NCBI GenBank assembly: GCA_025345505.1
Contig: JANVCC010000013.1
Span: 1,081,215-1,145,214 of the forward strand
Source: Todiramphus chloris collaris
Taxonomy: Eukaryota > Chordata > Aves > Coraciiformes > Alcedinidae
Direction of reading: 5' to 3'
DNA length: 64,000 nt
Positions within the stretch are counted from its first letter, which is position 1. Every line of letters begins with the position of its first letter. Positions 28,719 through 41,630 of this stretch are shown piece after piece. A model generated the notes under the pieces. That model saw only the letters and a program-made list of their open reading frames with translations. It searched no databases and had not been told where the DNA came from. The translations under genes and the position numbers were made by a program.

Positions 28719-29222
28719 AACTAGAGGAGTTACTTCTCAGGTTATATATAGATTTAGAAAAACATACACAGTTTTCTCCGCAAGGAAGATATAAGCAGTT
28801 TTGTGGTTTGTTTATCAATAATTCAGAATACAAACAGGCATAATCTACAGAGCCATTTTACCCTCTCTGGCAACATTACAACCATTTTGAAGAGCTTTTC
28901 AGTGTTTTCTATCAAATCCACTCAATTATGCACCTTTTGACACATATCTAGCCAACTAATAATTTCTTAGACACTCATCTTCTTCCTTTGTGATTAAATC
29001 CATCCATTAATGAAAGATTTGCCAGAATAAGAAGTGAACAATTACTGATCTGGACAAAAGCTAACAAGAATATTTCTTAAATAGATAGAATGAAATACAG
29101 GGGATCTGCAAATGTCAGTCTTCTGCAAAATAAAGATAATTACATTCAGCAAGATATGTACTCTTGGCTATTTGCTTTAATGGGAGGTCTGAAAGAGCAG
29201 TAGAAAGCATATGTTTTTCATC
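28719..29222. other. non-coding stretch
   Basis: No feature recognised. Confidence 0.55.
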
Positions 29223-29420
29223 TCAGTTCTTACATTCCCTGTATGCTTTCTTTCCTTCATTTTCATTCTTCTGGTAGACCTCCTCAGCACAAGGCAGCTC
29301 ACACTCTGCCTCACCAGCGCAGTACTGACACTGCGTGAGGGGAGACCTCCACTTCAGCACCTTCCCAGCCTGACTCCAGCTCTGTTTTATCTTTTTCTTC
29401 CTCTTTGTGTCTCCAAGCAT
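29223..29420 (-). CDS. candidate terminal coding exon, product unidentified
   Basis: A 65-codon minus-strand frame ends in a TGA at 29,223-29,225. Its third positions are rich in G and C and it contains CpGs, both unusual in this AT-rich neighbourhood, which suggests an exon. The predicted piece has a basic start and a cysteine-containing centre (TQCQYCAGEAECELPC), followed by a hydrophilic tail. An in-frame stop lies directly before the first ATG, so any real exon must begin inside the frame, and the splice acceptor is not obvious. No family was recognised. It could be a pseudogene remnant or chance. Confidence 0.25.
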   Translation of the reverse strand: MLGDTKRKKKIKQSWSQAGKVLKWRSPLTQCQYCAGEAECELPCAEEVYQKNENEGKKAYRECKN

Positions 29421-32250
29421 TCATAATACCTCTTACTCCTGGGGCTATCTACTTGTTCTGGTTGCTTGGAAACCATTTTTGAATGGCTACATAAGATTTA
29501 GGAAAACTTGTCTCCAACAATTCTCCCACCTCCTTTCTCATAATGGAGTACTGTTTTAAGTACTGCAAGTAATACTTTTTAACTTTCATTCTTGTTGTCT
29601 TTAATGTGGTTCTTAGGTTGTTCTCTGTTCTTACAAACATGACACGTATGCTTTTTTGCTTTCTTTTTTTCATCTTTATTCTCCAATACAACTTTAGGTG
29701 CCACAGTTCTGTAATGCCCTTCTAATGCAATACGACTGAATAAGTCATCACAGCCAGAGCCCTGGAAGCAGGTTTTGTCTGAAGGTACAATGACAAATCA
29801 CAAAGAGGCTCTGTCCTTGAAAAGAGCATAAATAAGTCCTGCTCCCTTCATTCACGCTCACTTGATGTTGTTGTCAAATGAGGAGGAACTTCAGGACCCT
29901 CCCTGGCTCTCCTGAGGCTGGGAAACAAGAACATGATGAGTTCTTACCTGATTAATACATGTCTATAGAAAGATCAAAAGCTAAAATAGGTTGCAGACCC
30001 ATTGTGAGAGCCAAAATGAGAGCAGAAAAAAGGCTTTTAATCCTCCCAGTGACTTAACTGACTAAAGTATAATTCACTAATAACTTCTCAGCTATACTCT
30101 GCATTCTATGAACACCAGATGTTTTCTGTGTGTTGATTATCAATATTCTGTTATGGAATAACTGTTTGTGCAGCATGGGATCTTGTAATATAGCTTATAA
30201 AATCCATGGACAAAGTTAATATTTTCAAAGAATAACATGCTTATTTCACTCTTCAGGATGCTTGAATCTGTACCCACATTTCCTATAAATCTCTTGGTCA
30301 ACTATAGAATTCTTAATATTCTTTTAGTTTACTAATGTGTTTCTGAGTCTTCGGGATATTCTAGTTGATTGTGGAAAAAAAAAAAAAAAAGAAAAAAATC
30401 AAAAAATTCACTGTGAATGACTGGCTATTTCCATTGAACTAACATGTTTTAGGTAACTTGGGTCACAAATAAACTGATTGATAGCTGAGCAGATAACTGC
30501 CCATTTAAAATGGCTGTGAAAGTGTTTCTGGTTAAGACCAAGACTAGTGACTGTCACTGAATCTGTTGAAGGAGTCTCAAATTCATTTGGCACATGCTCC
30601 TTTCTTATCATCCTATCATGGAGTGTGACCTTTCCAAGCATCTCAGCATAGGTCATTCCCTGATACTCCATAGTCACAAGTGGTGAAGAATCTGCAGACC
30701 AACAGACCTGAGCAAAGGTGTATGAAGGCACCTGGTTATACCTGTGTGCAAGTCAGGGTTAGAACTCCTTTTCTTTAATGAACACCAAATTAGAGCAATA
30801 CAGTTAATTACTTTTTTTTATGGGTATTTTATAGTACTCCAGAAAAACATACCTGCTGTGTCAGCTGAAGTTTCAAGATGCTCAGAAGTCAGCTTCAGAT
30901 CACTTAAAACATTCAGGTTTAAAAAATGACGCTGTTAGTGCTAAAACCAGAAGTGTGTTTGAAGCCACTCAGTGTGACTACAGAGGCAGTATCACTGCCA
31001 GGAAGCAGCTATGGCTTCATGTGAAGACACAGGACCACAAACAGTCAAAAAGGGTCTCCCAGGCATCACTTATACCACCACGTTTTCCATCCTGCAAGCT
31101 CTACTTCCATAACTCATGAGAAAATCAGAGAGGATGCAAGTTTTCCATCCTTTCCCTAGGATGTCATGTATGTCTTGCACTGCAGCGAAAGAGCAACAAA
31201 AAGACCCTTGATACATGAGGAACGTTCTTCACCCTCCTATCTGAACATTTAAATCTTAGAAGGGTCCTGATGTCTACCACTCTCCAAGTGATGTTATTGT
31301 TGGGTCATACCTCTGTCTTGAAAGTGATGTTTTTAATGTTAGATACGTAATACACTCAAAGTTTGCTAATCAACACAAATTCAGCCTTCTAAATTCGTAC
31401 ATAGGCACCAATGCAGAAGTGGTGAGCTCTTCAGTAGATGTGAGAAGATTCAGTGGTCACTGTGACATTTTGGCTTAGTCCTGTGATCCTCTTACTTGTC
31501 TTACCGTGTCCACTAACATTTTAAAAAACAGTTGAATGCTTACATCTCAGTGTCCCATAAGCTGGGGAAGGAGGGAGAGGGAGGAAGAACCATTTATTTC
31601 ACTGCCTTTATTCCCATGAGAACGACTAATCATGTAGGAGTAGAACAACAAGTTCTGCTAGGCACACAGAATCTGCTTATGAGACATCTCTGCATACTCT
31701 CAAGGTTTCATTAGCTTTAAGTGGATTTTTTCCACTCCTCCAGATCATTGTTATTTCAAAACCAAATTTATTCAAACTAGGGAAAGACACATCTCCTCAA
31801 GTATGCCAACTTCAAACTCAAGCACAAAATGTACTGTATGTATTTTTTTAAAACAGTTCAATGATTAAAATATGCATGTTACAAGAATGAGTTTATGGTA
31901 AACGCTCTTTTCACGCTGCAGGGAATGCTAATAATTAGAGTGATTTCTGTCATCTTTCTAAGACATTGCCAAACCTGAAATTATTATGGAGAAATAATTT
32001 TTCTATACTGGTTGTCTTGCAAAAATAACCAGTTCTGTGTTTATGGTCATCTAAGGAGAGAGTAACACAATAGCTACACCTAATGGCAACTTCATTAACT
32101 GCGATTTTTCTAAAGAAAACTGATAGGATTTTCTTACCAGGGATCTAACAATCAAGGTCAAACACAAATATTTAGGCCATTTTTAACAGTTGCTTTTTCA
32201 TTAAAACCAATTCATTTTTAAATGGTTTCACATTGATTTGTATTTCACTT
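29421..32250. other. non-coding stretch
   Basis: No confident gene. A minus-strand open frame of about 100 codons at 30,408-30,731 is noted under rejected items. An A-rich run lies at 30,373-30,397. An AATAAA-type motif on the minus strand near 31,765 lies about 480 nt downstream of the candidate exon that ends at 32,251. Confidence 0.5.
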
Positions 32251-32534
32251 TCATGATTCAAATTTTCCTTTCAGTTTATCTTTTAATGCATTACAGTGTT
32301 GTTCTTTTGACTGTTTTATTATCTTCTCCAAGTAGTGAACTTCGACTAGCATAAAGAATTGAGCCACAGTGTTTTTCTCCTTACTGACTTTGCAGGTTTG
32401 ACATTTCTTCTTCACTGTGGTGACAGAAGTAGCTTTCAGATTAAGAACCATGGGATGTACAGCCATGTTACATTCTGGATTTGCAAAGAAAACTGAAAGT
32501 GATGCTCTAATATGGGTAAGAGCTGTCTCCAGTT
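32251..32534 (-). CDS. candidate terminal exon, product unidentified
   Basis: On the minus strand an open frame of 93 codons runs from a plausible acceptor (CTAACATGACATTCTACAG, ending at 32,535) to a TGA at 32,251-32,253. A branch-point-like CTAAC precedes the acceptor, and two in-frame stops lie just upstream of it, consistent with an intron border. The translation is hydrophilic, has four cysteines (including KKKCQTCK) and ends with a helix-prone segment (VHYLEKIIKQSKEQHCNAL). An internal GTAAGG could instead act as a donor. The first ATG inside it is at 32,466, but the frame is open further upstream. I do not recognise the protein; a small secreted or coiled protein is possible but only a guess. 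Confidence 0.28.
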
Positions 32535-34699
32535 CTGTAGAATGTCATGTTAGACTCTGAGGCTATAGATGCCAATAAAGAAGTAACGAAGGGGGGTAAC
32601 ATCTTTTTTAAACAGTTTTTCACTTCTAAATTTTAGTAGGATAGTAATTTTTCTCATTGAGGCATTAGAAATTACTGATGGAAGTTTAAAGTTTCCATCT
32701 TACATAGTTGCTCCATACATATAGGATTATACCTTGAATAGAAGTATATTTGGGAGCTTTGCTACTAATTGAACCAGGCTAAGAAGAAAATAAAGGCGAG
32801 AAAAAGAAAATCATATTCTGAATTCTTACAGTCTACAATGTATGGGTAATAGTTCTGACATCACAAATTAAATGTTAAAGCAAAACTAAGAAATAGAAAA
32901 AATAAAGCAATGGACTTGCAACCAATGCTTCCAGTGAAAAGTGAAGGCCATCATCTCATGTCACTTTTCTTTTGGTTTATGTTTGCCTCAGCTCATTCAA
33001 GTCTGATGGATTAATTTTTGCCTCAGAAAAAAATGGCAAGACTTCAATTTCAGTTAGATTTCATTATTGGGAATTTAGGAGAAGTTCCTATAAAAAATCA
33101 TAAATGAAGGGTAAGAATTTAAAGATTTTTTTTCTTTATGGTACCCGAACTTATATTTTTATAGTGTATAGATGTACTTTCCATCCACATTCTCCACTGG
33201 TGTATAGGCAAAGTGACTCATGAGCTGCAACATCATTTCAGAATGACAATGTACCGTGAACCTCAGTGGGTAACTTCTTCCAGTTCCCTGATGCCATTAG
33301 TAGTTCTGTTGCATGAGATATTGCTTACACCTTCACAAAAAACAACCATTATTTTCTTTCTAGACACAAAAGATGAGTTGATCCTCCCCTGGAGGAGAAG
33401 AGACTGTAATATTTTTAAAAATACAAAGGCAGAGATGGTGCAAGGGGCTCTTTTGTATGAGAACAGTGATGAGAGAGGAGGAAAGAACTCTGTCCATAAG
33501 AGCCATCTGCATGCATTGCAGCAGATTTCCATCCCCAGCACAAGGTCCAAATTTGGGTACTGCATTGACTGCTTAGCCATCACACAAAACTCTCAAACTG
33601 CTGTCCTACTACTTTTCAACATTAGCAGTGGGGAAAAAAAAAAAACTACAAAAGCCAATTTGTTTCTCACATTCCACTGTTCTAGGAAGAACCCAGTCAG
33701 ATGTCATGAAAACCAAAATGACACAGAATGAATAGGCACAAGTCAGCACTCAAATAATACCAATATATTTCATAGCTTCACCTAGATAGGTGCAGCAAAA
33801 CCTCTGCTAAAATGGTGTCAGTATTTTTCCTCTGAGTGTCAAGCCTTCACCACTGCGTTCACTCAAGTCTGTTTCACATAGGATCCTTCCACTATTTTTT
33901 TTCAAAGGCTGGCACTGCTCTTCAGTGTCACAGCTGGAAGTTCAACACAGCTGAAAATTCACCAGGTGGAAAACTAAAGTTCAAAGTTTATTTCTTATTA
34001 TCAAAAATGCTTCTAGTGAGGACTTTGTAGATTGCATTATCCAACCATGTGTAAGAGCCTCCCAAATCACATTTCTCAATCAAAGTTGTGCTAAAACTAG
34101 TTATGCTGATTGCAATTTGCTTAAAGGACAGCTAAAGGTTGCTGGGAGGGTGTCAGTGTATCTATTGCTGGAATATATGCATTAAAACATCCAATGACAG
34201 GCAAAAATGCAGCTGAAAGATCCCAAATATAAAAAGATGCCATCAGAAGTCCCTGATGGAGCATGAAAATGTGTGTGTTCTTCATGTGGGGAGCAGGTCT
34301 TCTTCACAGTTAGCAGATTATCAAGAAAAATGGGAAGAGGCTCTGTTGAGATTGATGACACCTCTATGCCTCTGTCTTAAATTCAGAGCAGTCAGGGATT
34401 ACCCTGTCACTGACCTGGCAAGTACAACTTGGCTTCAGGCTATTTCAGTTCGTTAATACTGGAACCCAAGCAGAGGAAAAAAAAAAAAAAAATCAAAGCA
34501 TCTTTTTGAAGAGGAGGTGGAAGATCTTTCATTTAAGCTCATCCAAGCTGATACTTATCTTCCCAATAAAGATGCTGATGCCTAAACAACAAAATGACTT
34601 CAACATCCAAAAGAACAGAAAAGACTCTGAACTTACCCTGTAAAGTTTTTCCAGCAAAAACACAGTAGGGCTAAGTCCATGCCATTGGCCTTTTTCTAC
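32535..34699. other. non-coding stretch
   Basis: No repeat family recognised. A 172-codon plus-strand frame at 33,213-33,731 overlaps a 106-codon minus-strand frame and has no motif or codon bias. Confidence 0.5.
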
Positions 34700-36235
34700 T
34701 GTAATGGATTAACTCACAGAAGAACTGCATTTATGGCATTAGGTCTGACAAATCAAAATGTCCCATTATTGTACTTACTGAAGACAAGGACAGAATTCCT
34801 ACTGGTTTTAACTAAGACATGAATTCTCTGGCTCATCAAGCTTCAATAACAGTTTATATATGCAGATGTAGCATCCTGACTGTGACTGGCCTGTCTGCTG
34901 ACCTATGGAAGAAAGCAGCAACATGAGCAAATGGAAGTCCATGGGCCATGCCCTGGTTTTAGCCCTTTTTCTGCATTTACTTGCTTGCCTACCTCCAGAC
35001 TCATCCTAGAAATCAAAGGCACTTTGTTTAAGTTTTTTTGCAAGTCTTCCTATTTACCATGTCAAGGTCTTCAGGACTTAGACTGTGCCCTTTTCACTGA
35101 CACCTGCTCTCCATATTTGAGGAGGATACTGCTGCAATACCAAGACAGGCCATTATGCCTAGGAAGGGAATCCCAGGATTTGGGGCACACCACATGTGCC
35201 TTACGCACACCAGCTAGACACATCCTGAGACCAATCACTTTCTCTTGAGTCACAGCAGGCAGGGTACTTTGTAAACACATGAAGTGATAGCTCCATACCC
35301 TGAATATTTGACAATTTACAATGGGCTTTACACAGAATGGATCACAACAGACAGTGGCAGAGTTGAAAAAGCAGCCAGAAATGACAAGCGTGGAAGATAC
35401 TGAGATGGGCTTGATGTTGTGTGTCCACTGTGGGAAGGAAGTGTCTGGGAGAGCTTGCAAGCACACGTGTATGAGATTTATTTTTTTTCCAGCATATAAC
35501 ATTAGCTGATTCTACAGCGCTCCTCATTCAAGGGTAAATTAACATTTCCTTGGTAAAAACTGTAGAGGGTTCACTTAATTCATTCATTTAAAAGGGTAAT
35601 TAATTCGCAGATACCACCACTTCCTTCAGGCTACTTTTTAGCATGAAACTAATATTGCTGGTGCCGTCAAATAAGCAAAATCATTTCTCTGAACTGTTTT
35701 ATTTTTAAGGTGGTGGTGGGGAAATCGACAAAGACCTGAGTCAGCCCCACGCAGCCCTGCTGGCTGTTTGGTCAGCCTCATTTCATTATTTGTGTTCGTG
35801 CCTGGCTGCTGCCGGATGTAACACCTCGCTTTGTCTGGAAAGTGAGCCAGTGCTCAGAACACATTACTCACAGGCTGCAGCTCCTGGCAAAGTCACCTTC
35901 ATGCCACATAACTCACAGGTAGAGAACGCTGCACAGTGGCTACAGTTTATGAGGGGACTCTCCAAAACCACTGTCCCCAACTCCTGCAATATCCTGTCAG
36001 TATCTACAGAGCGAGATCCTACTCGGGCGTAAGTGGTATATGAATTGTGCCATGTCATTTTTAAGAGTAAGAAGAACTACTACAATCTTGTGATTTGATT
36101 TTGCACCTATCACAGAATGTGACAAAAGTCCAACTTTTCCTTGCTGAGGCTACTCTCTTCTTGTGCTCCTCCTACAAACAAGGGAGAGGGAGGGTCCTGT
36201 AGGTGGCTATTACTTCAGACTCCTTTTGTACCTGA
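34700..36235 (+). repeat. long copy of a segment duplicated at 62.59-63.46 kb
   Basis: The outer parts, about 34,700-34,980 and 35,668-36,235, match the segment at 62,590-63,460 in order and orientation, with long near-identical runs such as gtgttcgtgcctggctgctg and aaagtgagccagtgctc. This copy holds about 490 bp (near 34,985-35,475) and about 150 bp (near 35,513-35,668) that the other copy lacks, while a short match at 35,490-35,512 (ccagcat...cattagctg) lies between them. It does not resemble CR1 or an LTR. Stops in both copies argue against coding. It may be a local segmental duplication or an uncatalogued dispersed repeat. Confidence 0.8.
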
Positions 36236-37813
36236 TTCATTCAGTCTCCTCTGATTATAACGAGAGTCCGGTGAGATTAGCCCCACAAAGTTAATAGCCT
36301 TTGCAAAGACTTTTTACGCACGCTTTGATGCCTATTACTCAGCTCAACAATTCATTGAAATGAACATTTATTTCAGAAAGGCATCTGTTCTTGAATCAAA
36401 GGCACTACAGAGAAGATCATCTAATGTCTCTGTCTCAGCCAGTCACCCTCACTTTGTTTTCTAGTCCCTGTAGGAAAATAGGACATACAAAATTTTTTGG
36501 AAATTAAGTGCCAGGAACCTAAGGGACCTTTCAGAGGTCTTTCAGCTTCTTTCAGAGGTTCAGATGAGATAAGTCAATCTCAAACAATACTGAATATACC
36601 ACTGATTCTCTGGTTTCATTATCTGTTAAATTTCTTTTTTTACCTGGTATGTTTTTCCTGATAGACAGAAAATCACAAACAAGTAAAATCTCATCTTTCA
36701 TTAAAACAGAGAGACAGAGAGGCTTCTAGCCTGTGGATCTCTTCAGAGGTCCTCATAAACATGAAAAACATGTCCTGGAGTCCCATAAATGTGAATGCAA
36801 GTTAAAAATGCCACTACGTGTTTAAAATAAATCTCATGATTTGCAGGCCTTCCTAATCTTTGAATGCTTAAAGTTGACAACACTGTAAATAATAACTCTG
36901 GCCCAAAATGAAAGGCAAATTTTATCATTTTAATGCAGAATGACACAAAAGATAAATAAAGATGATCTGAAACTTCTGTCAAAATGTTCATAAACAACAT
37001 AAGCCATTCAGGAGAAAGGTGTCACATTTGAAATGTCTGCTTGCACCACAAAACAATCTTTCAGATCGAGCCTGCAAGGCAGCTTAGGAAAGAGAAGTAA
37101 GATTTTTCCACCACCTGCCCTAGTGGAAGGAAAGGAGGAAGGATATATAAGACATTGTCCACATATCCAGAACCAATCCCAACCTTCCAGTCTGCACATC
37201 AGCTGGAAGACAAGGATTTGAGTTTGGGCTGGGACTTCAACAAAGTCAACAAGCCATTATCTACACTAAAAACCTTTTGCATGCAAGTTCATTTTGCAGC
37301 TGATCATTCCCATTGATGGCCCATTTTCCGACCCACTCCACCTGGAGCTCTAGGCTTGCTTTCTCTCAACCCAAATACTAACCCTAACCCAAACCATAAA
37401 TGAACCATATAGGCAGGTTTCTTTCAAACCCACATGTCCACTCCCTATACCATTTTCACTCTGCCAGCTCTGTGCAGACAGGATGTGTTACTTCCATGAA
37501 GGAGATGGGAAAGCAAACAGCAGCATGTCCAGACACAGCTCCAGACTTCAATTTCCCTATGATAGTCAATTGTCATACATCTGACATTGGCCAGTATTTA
37601 TACTGCCATCTTCAGTAAATCTTGTGTGTCTCCTTCAGTAGTCTTCTTGTGTGAGCTCACCCATAAAGGTTCAAGCTCCAGGTGAGTAGGATCAGTTCTA
37701 GAAGGTTCCCATTGTGCATCCAGGTGCTCAGATAATTAGATGTCTCAGTCAATGCTTTAAGACAATGAGAGTATTTTAAAAATGCATTTACATAAATATA
37801 AATATCTCATCCT
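36236..37813. other. non-coding stretch
   Basis: No gene recognised. Two CCCTAA-like units near 37,380 are too few to be a telomeric repeat. Confidence 0.55.
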
Positions 37814-40530
37814 GAGAATCACAGAATTACAGAATGGTAGGGGTTGGAAGGGACCTGTGGAGATCATCTAGTCCAACCCCCCTGCCAAACCAGGTTCACC
37901 TAGAGCAGGTTGCACAGGAACGCAGACAGACAAGTTTTGAATGTTTCCAGAGGAAACTCCGCAACCTCTCTGGGCAGCCTGTTCCAGGCTCTGTCAACCT
38001 CACACTAAAGAAGTTTCTTCATATGTTCAGGTGGAACTTCCTCTCTTCCAGTTTGTGCCCGTTGCCTCTTGTCCTATCACTGGGCACCACTGAAAAGAGT
38101 CTGGACCCATCCTCTTGACACCCACCTTGGAGATATTTATAAGCACTGATAATATCTTCTCTCAGTCTTTCTTCTCCAGGCCAAACAGCCTCAGGCCTCT
38201 CAGCCTTTACTCATAATTATGAGAGATGTTCCAGTCCCCTCATCATCTTTGTAATCCCTTTACTGGACTCTCTCTTGTAGTTCCCTGTCTCTCGTGAACT
38301 GGGGAGCCCAGAACTGGACACAATACTCCAGCTTTGGTCTCACTAGTGCAGAGTAGAGTGGGAGGAGAAGCATCTTCCACCTGCACCCCAGGAGAACATT
38401 GGCCTTCTTGGCTACAAGAGCACACTGCTGACTCACAGTTAACCTGTTGTCCACCAGGACTCCAATGTCTTTCTTTGTGAAGCTGCTTTCCAGCATGTCA
38501 GCAAGTAACTTGTACTGGTGCAGTGGGTTATTCCTACCCAGGTGCAGGACTCCACATTTGTCCTTGTTGAACTTCATTTGGTTCCCTTCTGTTCATCTCT
38601 CCAGTCTGTACAGATCTCACTGGGTAGCAGCATAGACTTCCGGTGTAATCAGTCACTCCTCCCAGTTTTGTGCCATCAACAAACTTACTGAGGGTACACT
38701 CTGTCCCTTCATCCATGTTACTGATGAATACGTTGAACATGACTGGACCCTGGGGAACACCACTAGCTACAGGCCTCCAACTGGACTCTGCACCACTGAT
38801 CACAACACTTTGAGCTCTGTCACTCAGACAGTTCTTAATCCACTTCACTGTCCACCCATCTAACCCACACTTCCTGAACTTATTTATGAGGATATTATGG
38901 GAGACAGTGTCAAAAGCCTTACCGAACTTAAGGTAAACATCCACTGCTCTTCCCTCATCTACCTAGCTAGTCAGGACACCATAGAAGGCTATCAGGTTAC
39001 TTAAGCATGATTTCCATTTGGTGAATCCATGCTGGCTATTCCTGATAACCTTCTTTTATTCCACATGCTTAGACATGGCCTCCAGAATGAGCTGTTCCAT
39101 CACCTTTCCAGGGATGGAGGTGATGCTGACTGGACTGTAATTTCCTGTCTTCCTTCTTTCCCTTTCTGAAGACTGGAGTGACATTGGCTTTTATTCAGTC
39201 CTCAGGCACCTCTCCCATTCACCATGATCTTTCAAAGATGTGGCTTAGCCATCAGCCAGTTTCTCAACACTAGTGGGTGCATTCCATCAGTGCCCATGGA
39301 TTTGTGGGTGTCCAGTTTGACTAAACATTCTCTAATCCAATCCTCCTCAACCAAGGGAGAGTCTTCCTTCCTCCAGACTTTCTCTCTTACCTCCAGGGTG
39401 TGAGATTCCTGAGGGCTGCCCTTATCAGTAAGCCTGAAACAAAGAAGGCATTCCATAACCTTCTCTGAATCCTCTGTTACAAGGGCACCCACCTCATTCA
39501 GCAGTGTGCCCACAGTTTCCCTAGTTTTCCTTTTGCTGCTGATACACTTGAATAAGCCCTTCTTGTTGTCTTTTACATTATTTGTTGGATTTAATTTGAA
39601 GAGAGCCTTTGTCTTCCTCTTTTCATCCCTGCATACTCTGGAAATGTTCCTATATTCCTCCCAAGAACCAAGACCCTTTTTCCACATACTGTAAGCTTCC
39701 TTCTTCCCATTTTACCTTTTCCAGAAGCTCCTTGTTCATCCATGCTGGTCCCTTGATTTTTTTCTCATAGGAATGCACTGCAGAAACCTCCTGGGCTTTG
39801 TATGTCTCACTGTGTAGCCTTTCCAGCAAATGTCAGGGTTACTGAAGTCCCCCATGAACACCAGGGCATGTGACCTTGAGGCTACTTCTAGCTGTATGTA
39901 GAAGACCTCATTGACTTTCTCTTCCTGATCAGGTGGCCTGTAGTAAACACTCACAACAGTGGCACCCATATCAGCCTGTCCGTTAATACTACCCATAAGC
40001 TTTCAACATGTTCTTCATCCCGTCTTAGATTGAGCTTGATACATTCCAGCAGCTCTCTCACATGGCCACCACCTGGCCATGCTGCTCCATCTTTCCTAAA
40101 AAAGTACATAGCTATCCATGAAAGCATTCCATGTGTGCTATCCTGCAGTGTCTCCATAATTGCAATGAGATCATGGCTCTGCAACTGAACCCAGATCTCT
40201 AGTTCTTCCTGTTTATTTCGCATGCTGCATGGGTGAACAAGCATTTCAGAGATTCAATTGAGCAAGAAGGTTTCCCTGGAGGGGTGAAAGAGGAACCACC
40301 ACAGGCTTAGTCTTGCAGAGGTTGGCTTTCTGGCTCTCATCTTGGAAGATAGCTAAAGGGCATTTGTCACTACTCTGGTTGGCCTGGACTATTCTCCAGT
40401 TGGGTGCAACAGCATGAACATTGCCATCTTGGACCCTACCCCCTGAGTCCTTCAGTTTAAAGGCCACCTCGCCAAGTTGGCCAACCTGCTGCCAAAGATT
40501 CCCTTGCCTCTTTAAGACAGGCATATTCCA
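37814..40530 (-). mobile_element. CR1 LINE with endonuclease and reverse transcriptase, decayed
   Basis: A 2.7-kb CR1 copy on the minus strand, from the end of ORF1/linker sequence at about 40,530 to the 3' tail (agaatcacagaattacag) at 37,814. In sense order it encodes the start of the APE-type endonuclease (NKQEELEIWVQLQSHDLIAI near 40,200), a later endonuclease block (VSVYYRPPDQEEKVNE, then VFMGDFSNPDICW near 39,840), the linker, and reverse transcriptase blocks including [20 protein letters not shown] near 38,900 and [15 protein letters not shown] near 38,730. The catalytic aspartate pair of the RT reads FVDGTKLGG, so one Asp is Gly. Stops and frameshifts are frequent. A full CR1 is about 4.5 kb, so the 5' end is lost. 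Confidence 0.93.
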
Positions 40531-41166
40531 TCCGTCCCTAACAGGATACAGTCATCAAAGAACATCCCATTGTCATAAACCCCAAAACCCTCACAACAGC
40601 ACCAGCCATGCAGCCAGGAAGTTGATATTCATTATTCATTTATTTCTGGCTGCCCCTTTCCTCTAACTGGTAAAATAGAAGAAAAGATAACTTGGCCACC
40701 TATGTTTGAGAAGGCAGGCATGGAGGAAGTGTTTCCAAATCCATACTTTAAAACTCATGAATTAGGTTCACCAGAAGTCTTAGAAAAATAGAAATCTTTT
40801 TTTTTTCTCTTTTATTTAGCATTGTCTTATCATTCATTAGCATGCACCTAGACTGTGTTTTCAGGACTTTTCCCTTGAATGGGGATTAAAAGGTATTTTG
40901 ATATTAAGACAGATATTCTTAAACACTCACAGGAGTGTCTAAGAGGAGCTGGAACTTGAAAATGGACATCATATACTCAGAATAAAACCGTGACTTCCCA
41001 TAAATGCCTTCATCTACCACCCACAATGATGGATTAGCAATGAAAAAAAGTAGAGAAGACAGTTCCTTCTCAGATGCAAAGCAGTGACCTTTCAGAAGTT
41101 TACTTTAGTTGGCAATACCAAATAATGACCTTGAATCCCAGTGGAATTTTCTTTTAAATTGGCATG
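40531..41166. other. non-coding stretch
   Basis: No feature recognised. Confidence 0.55.
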
Positions 41167-41630
41167 CTGGGTCTTCATAGAAATCCATATGGTGCTGAAT
41201 TTTGGTTTTGTGACTAAAACAGGGGTGATAACACATTAGTGTTTTAGCTACTTTTGAGCAGTGCTTGCACAGCCTTCTCTATTTCCCACTGCTCCCCCAG
41301 TGAGTAGGCTGGACAGCTGACCCACACTGACCAAAGTGATATTGCATGACATATAATGTCATTCACAGCAATAAAAAATGAGGGGTGGTTGGTTTGGGGA
41401 GGCTAGTCACTGCTTTGAAACTGGATGAGAATCAATCTACTTGTGGAGGTGTTTAGTGACTGCCTTTGCATCCCTTGTTTGGTTTTTTTCTTCCTCTTAG
41501 CTTATTAAATTGTCTTTATCTCAATTCATGAGTTTTCCCACTATTGCTCTTCATATTCCCTCCCCTGTCCCACTGTGAGGACAAATGAACCAGCAGCTGC
41601 TTAGCTGGTGGCCAAGGTCAAACCACCACA
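41167..41630 (+). mobile_element. avian ERVL-type LTR
   Basis: Sense-strand blocks in the order expected for the common avian ERVL LTR: 'tttgtgactaaaacagggg', 'gtgttttagct', 'gctgacccacactgaccaaa', 'gatattgcatgacatat', a weak TATA-like 'agcaataaaaaatgagg', then 'attaaattgtctttatctca' and an end in 'aaccaccaca' at 41,630. The copy is diverged. A second copy of the same family and orientation lies at 43,275-43,816, so the two may be the remains of one element or two solo LTRs. Confidence 0.75.
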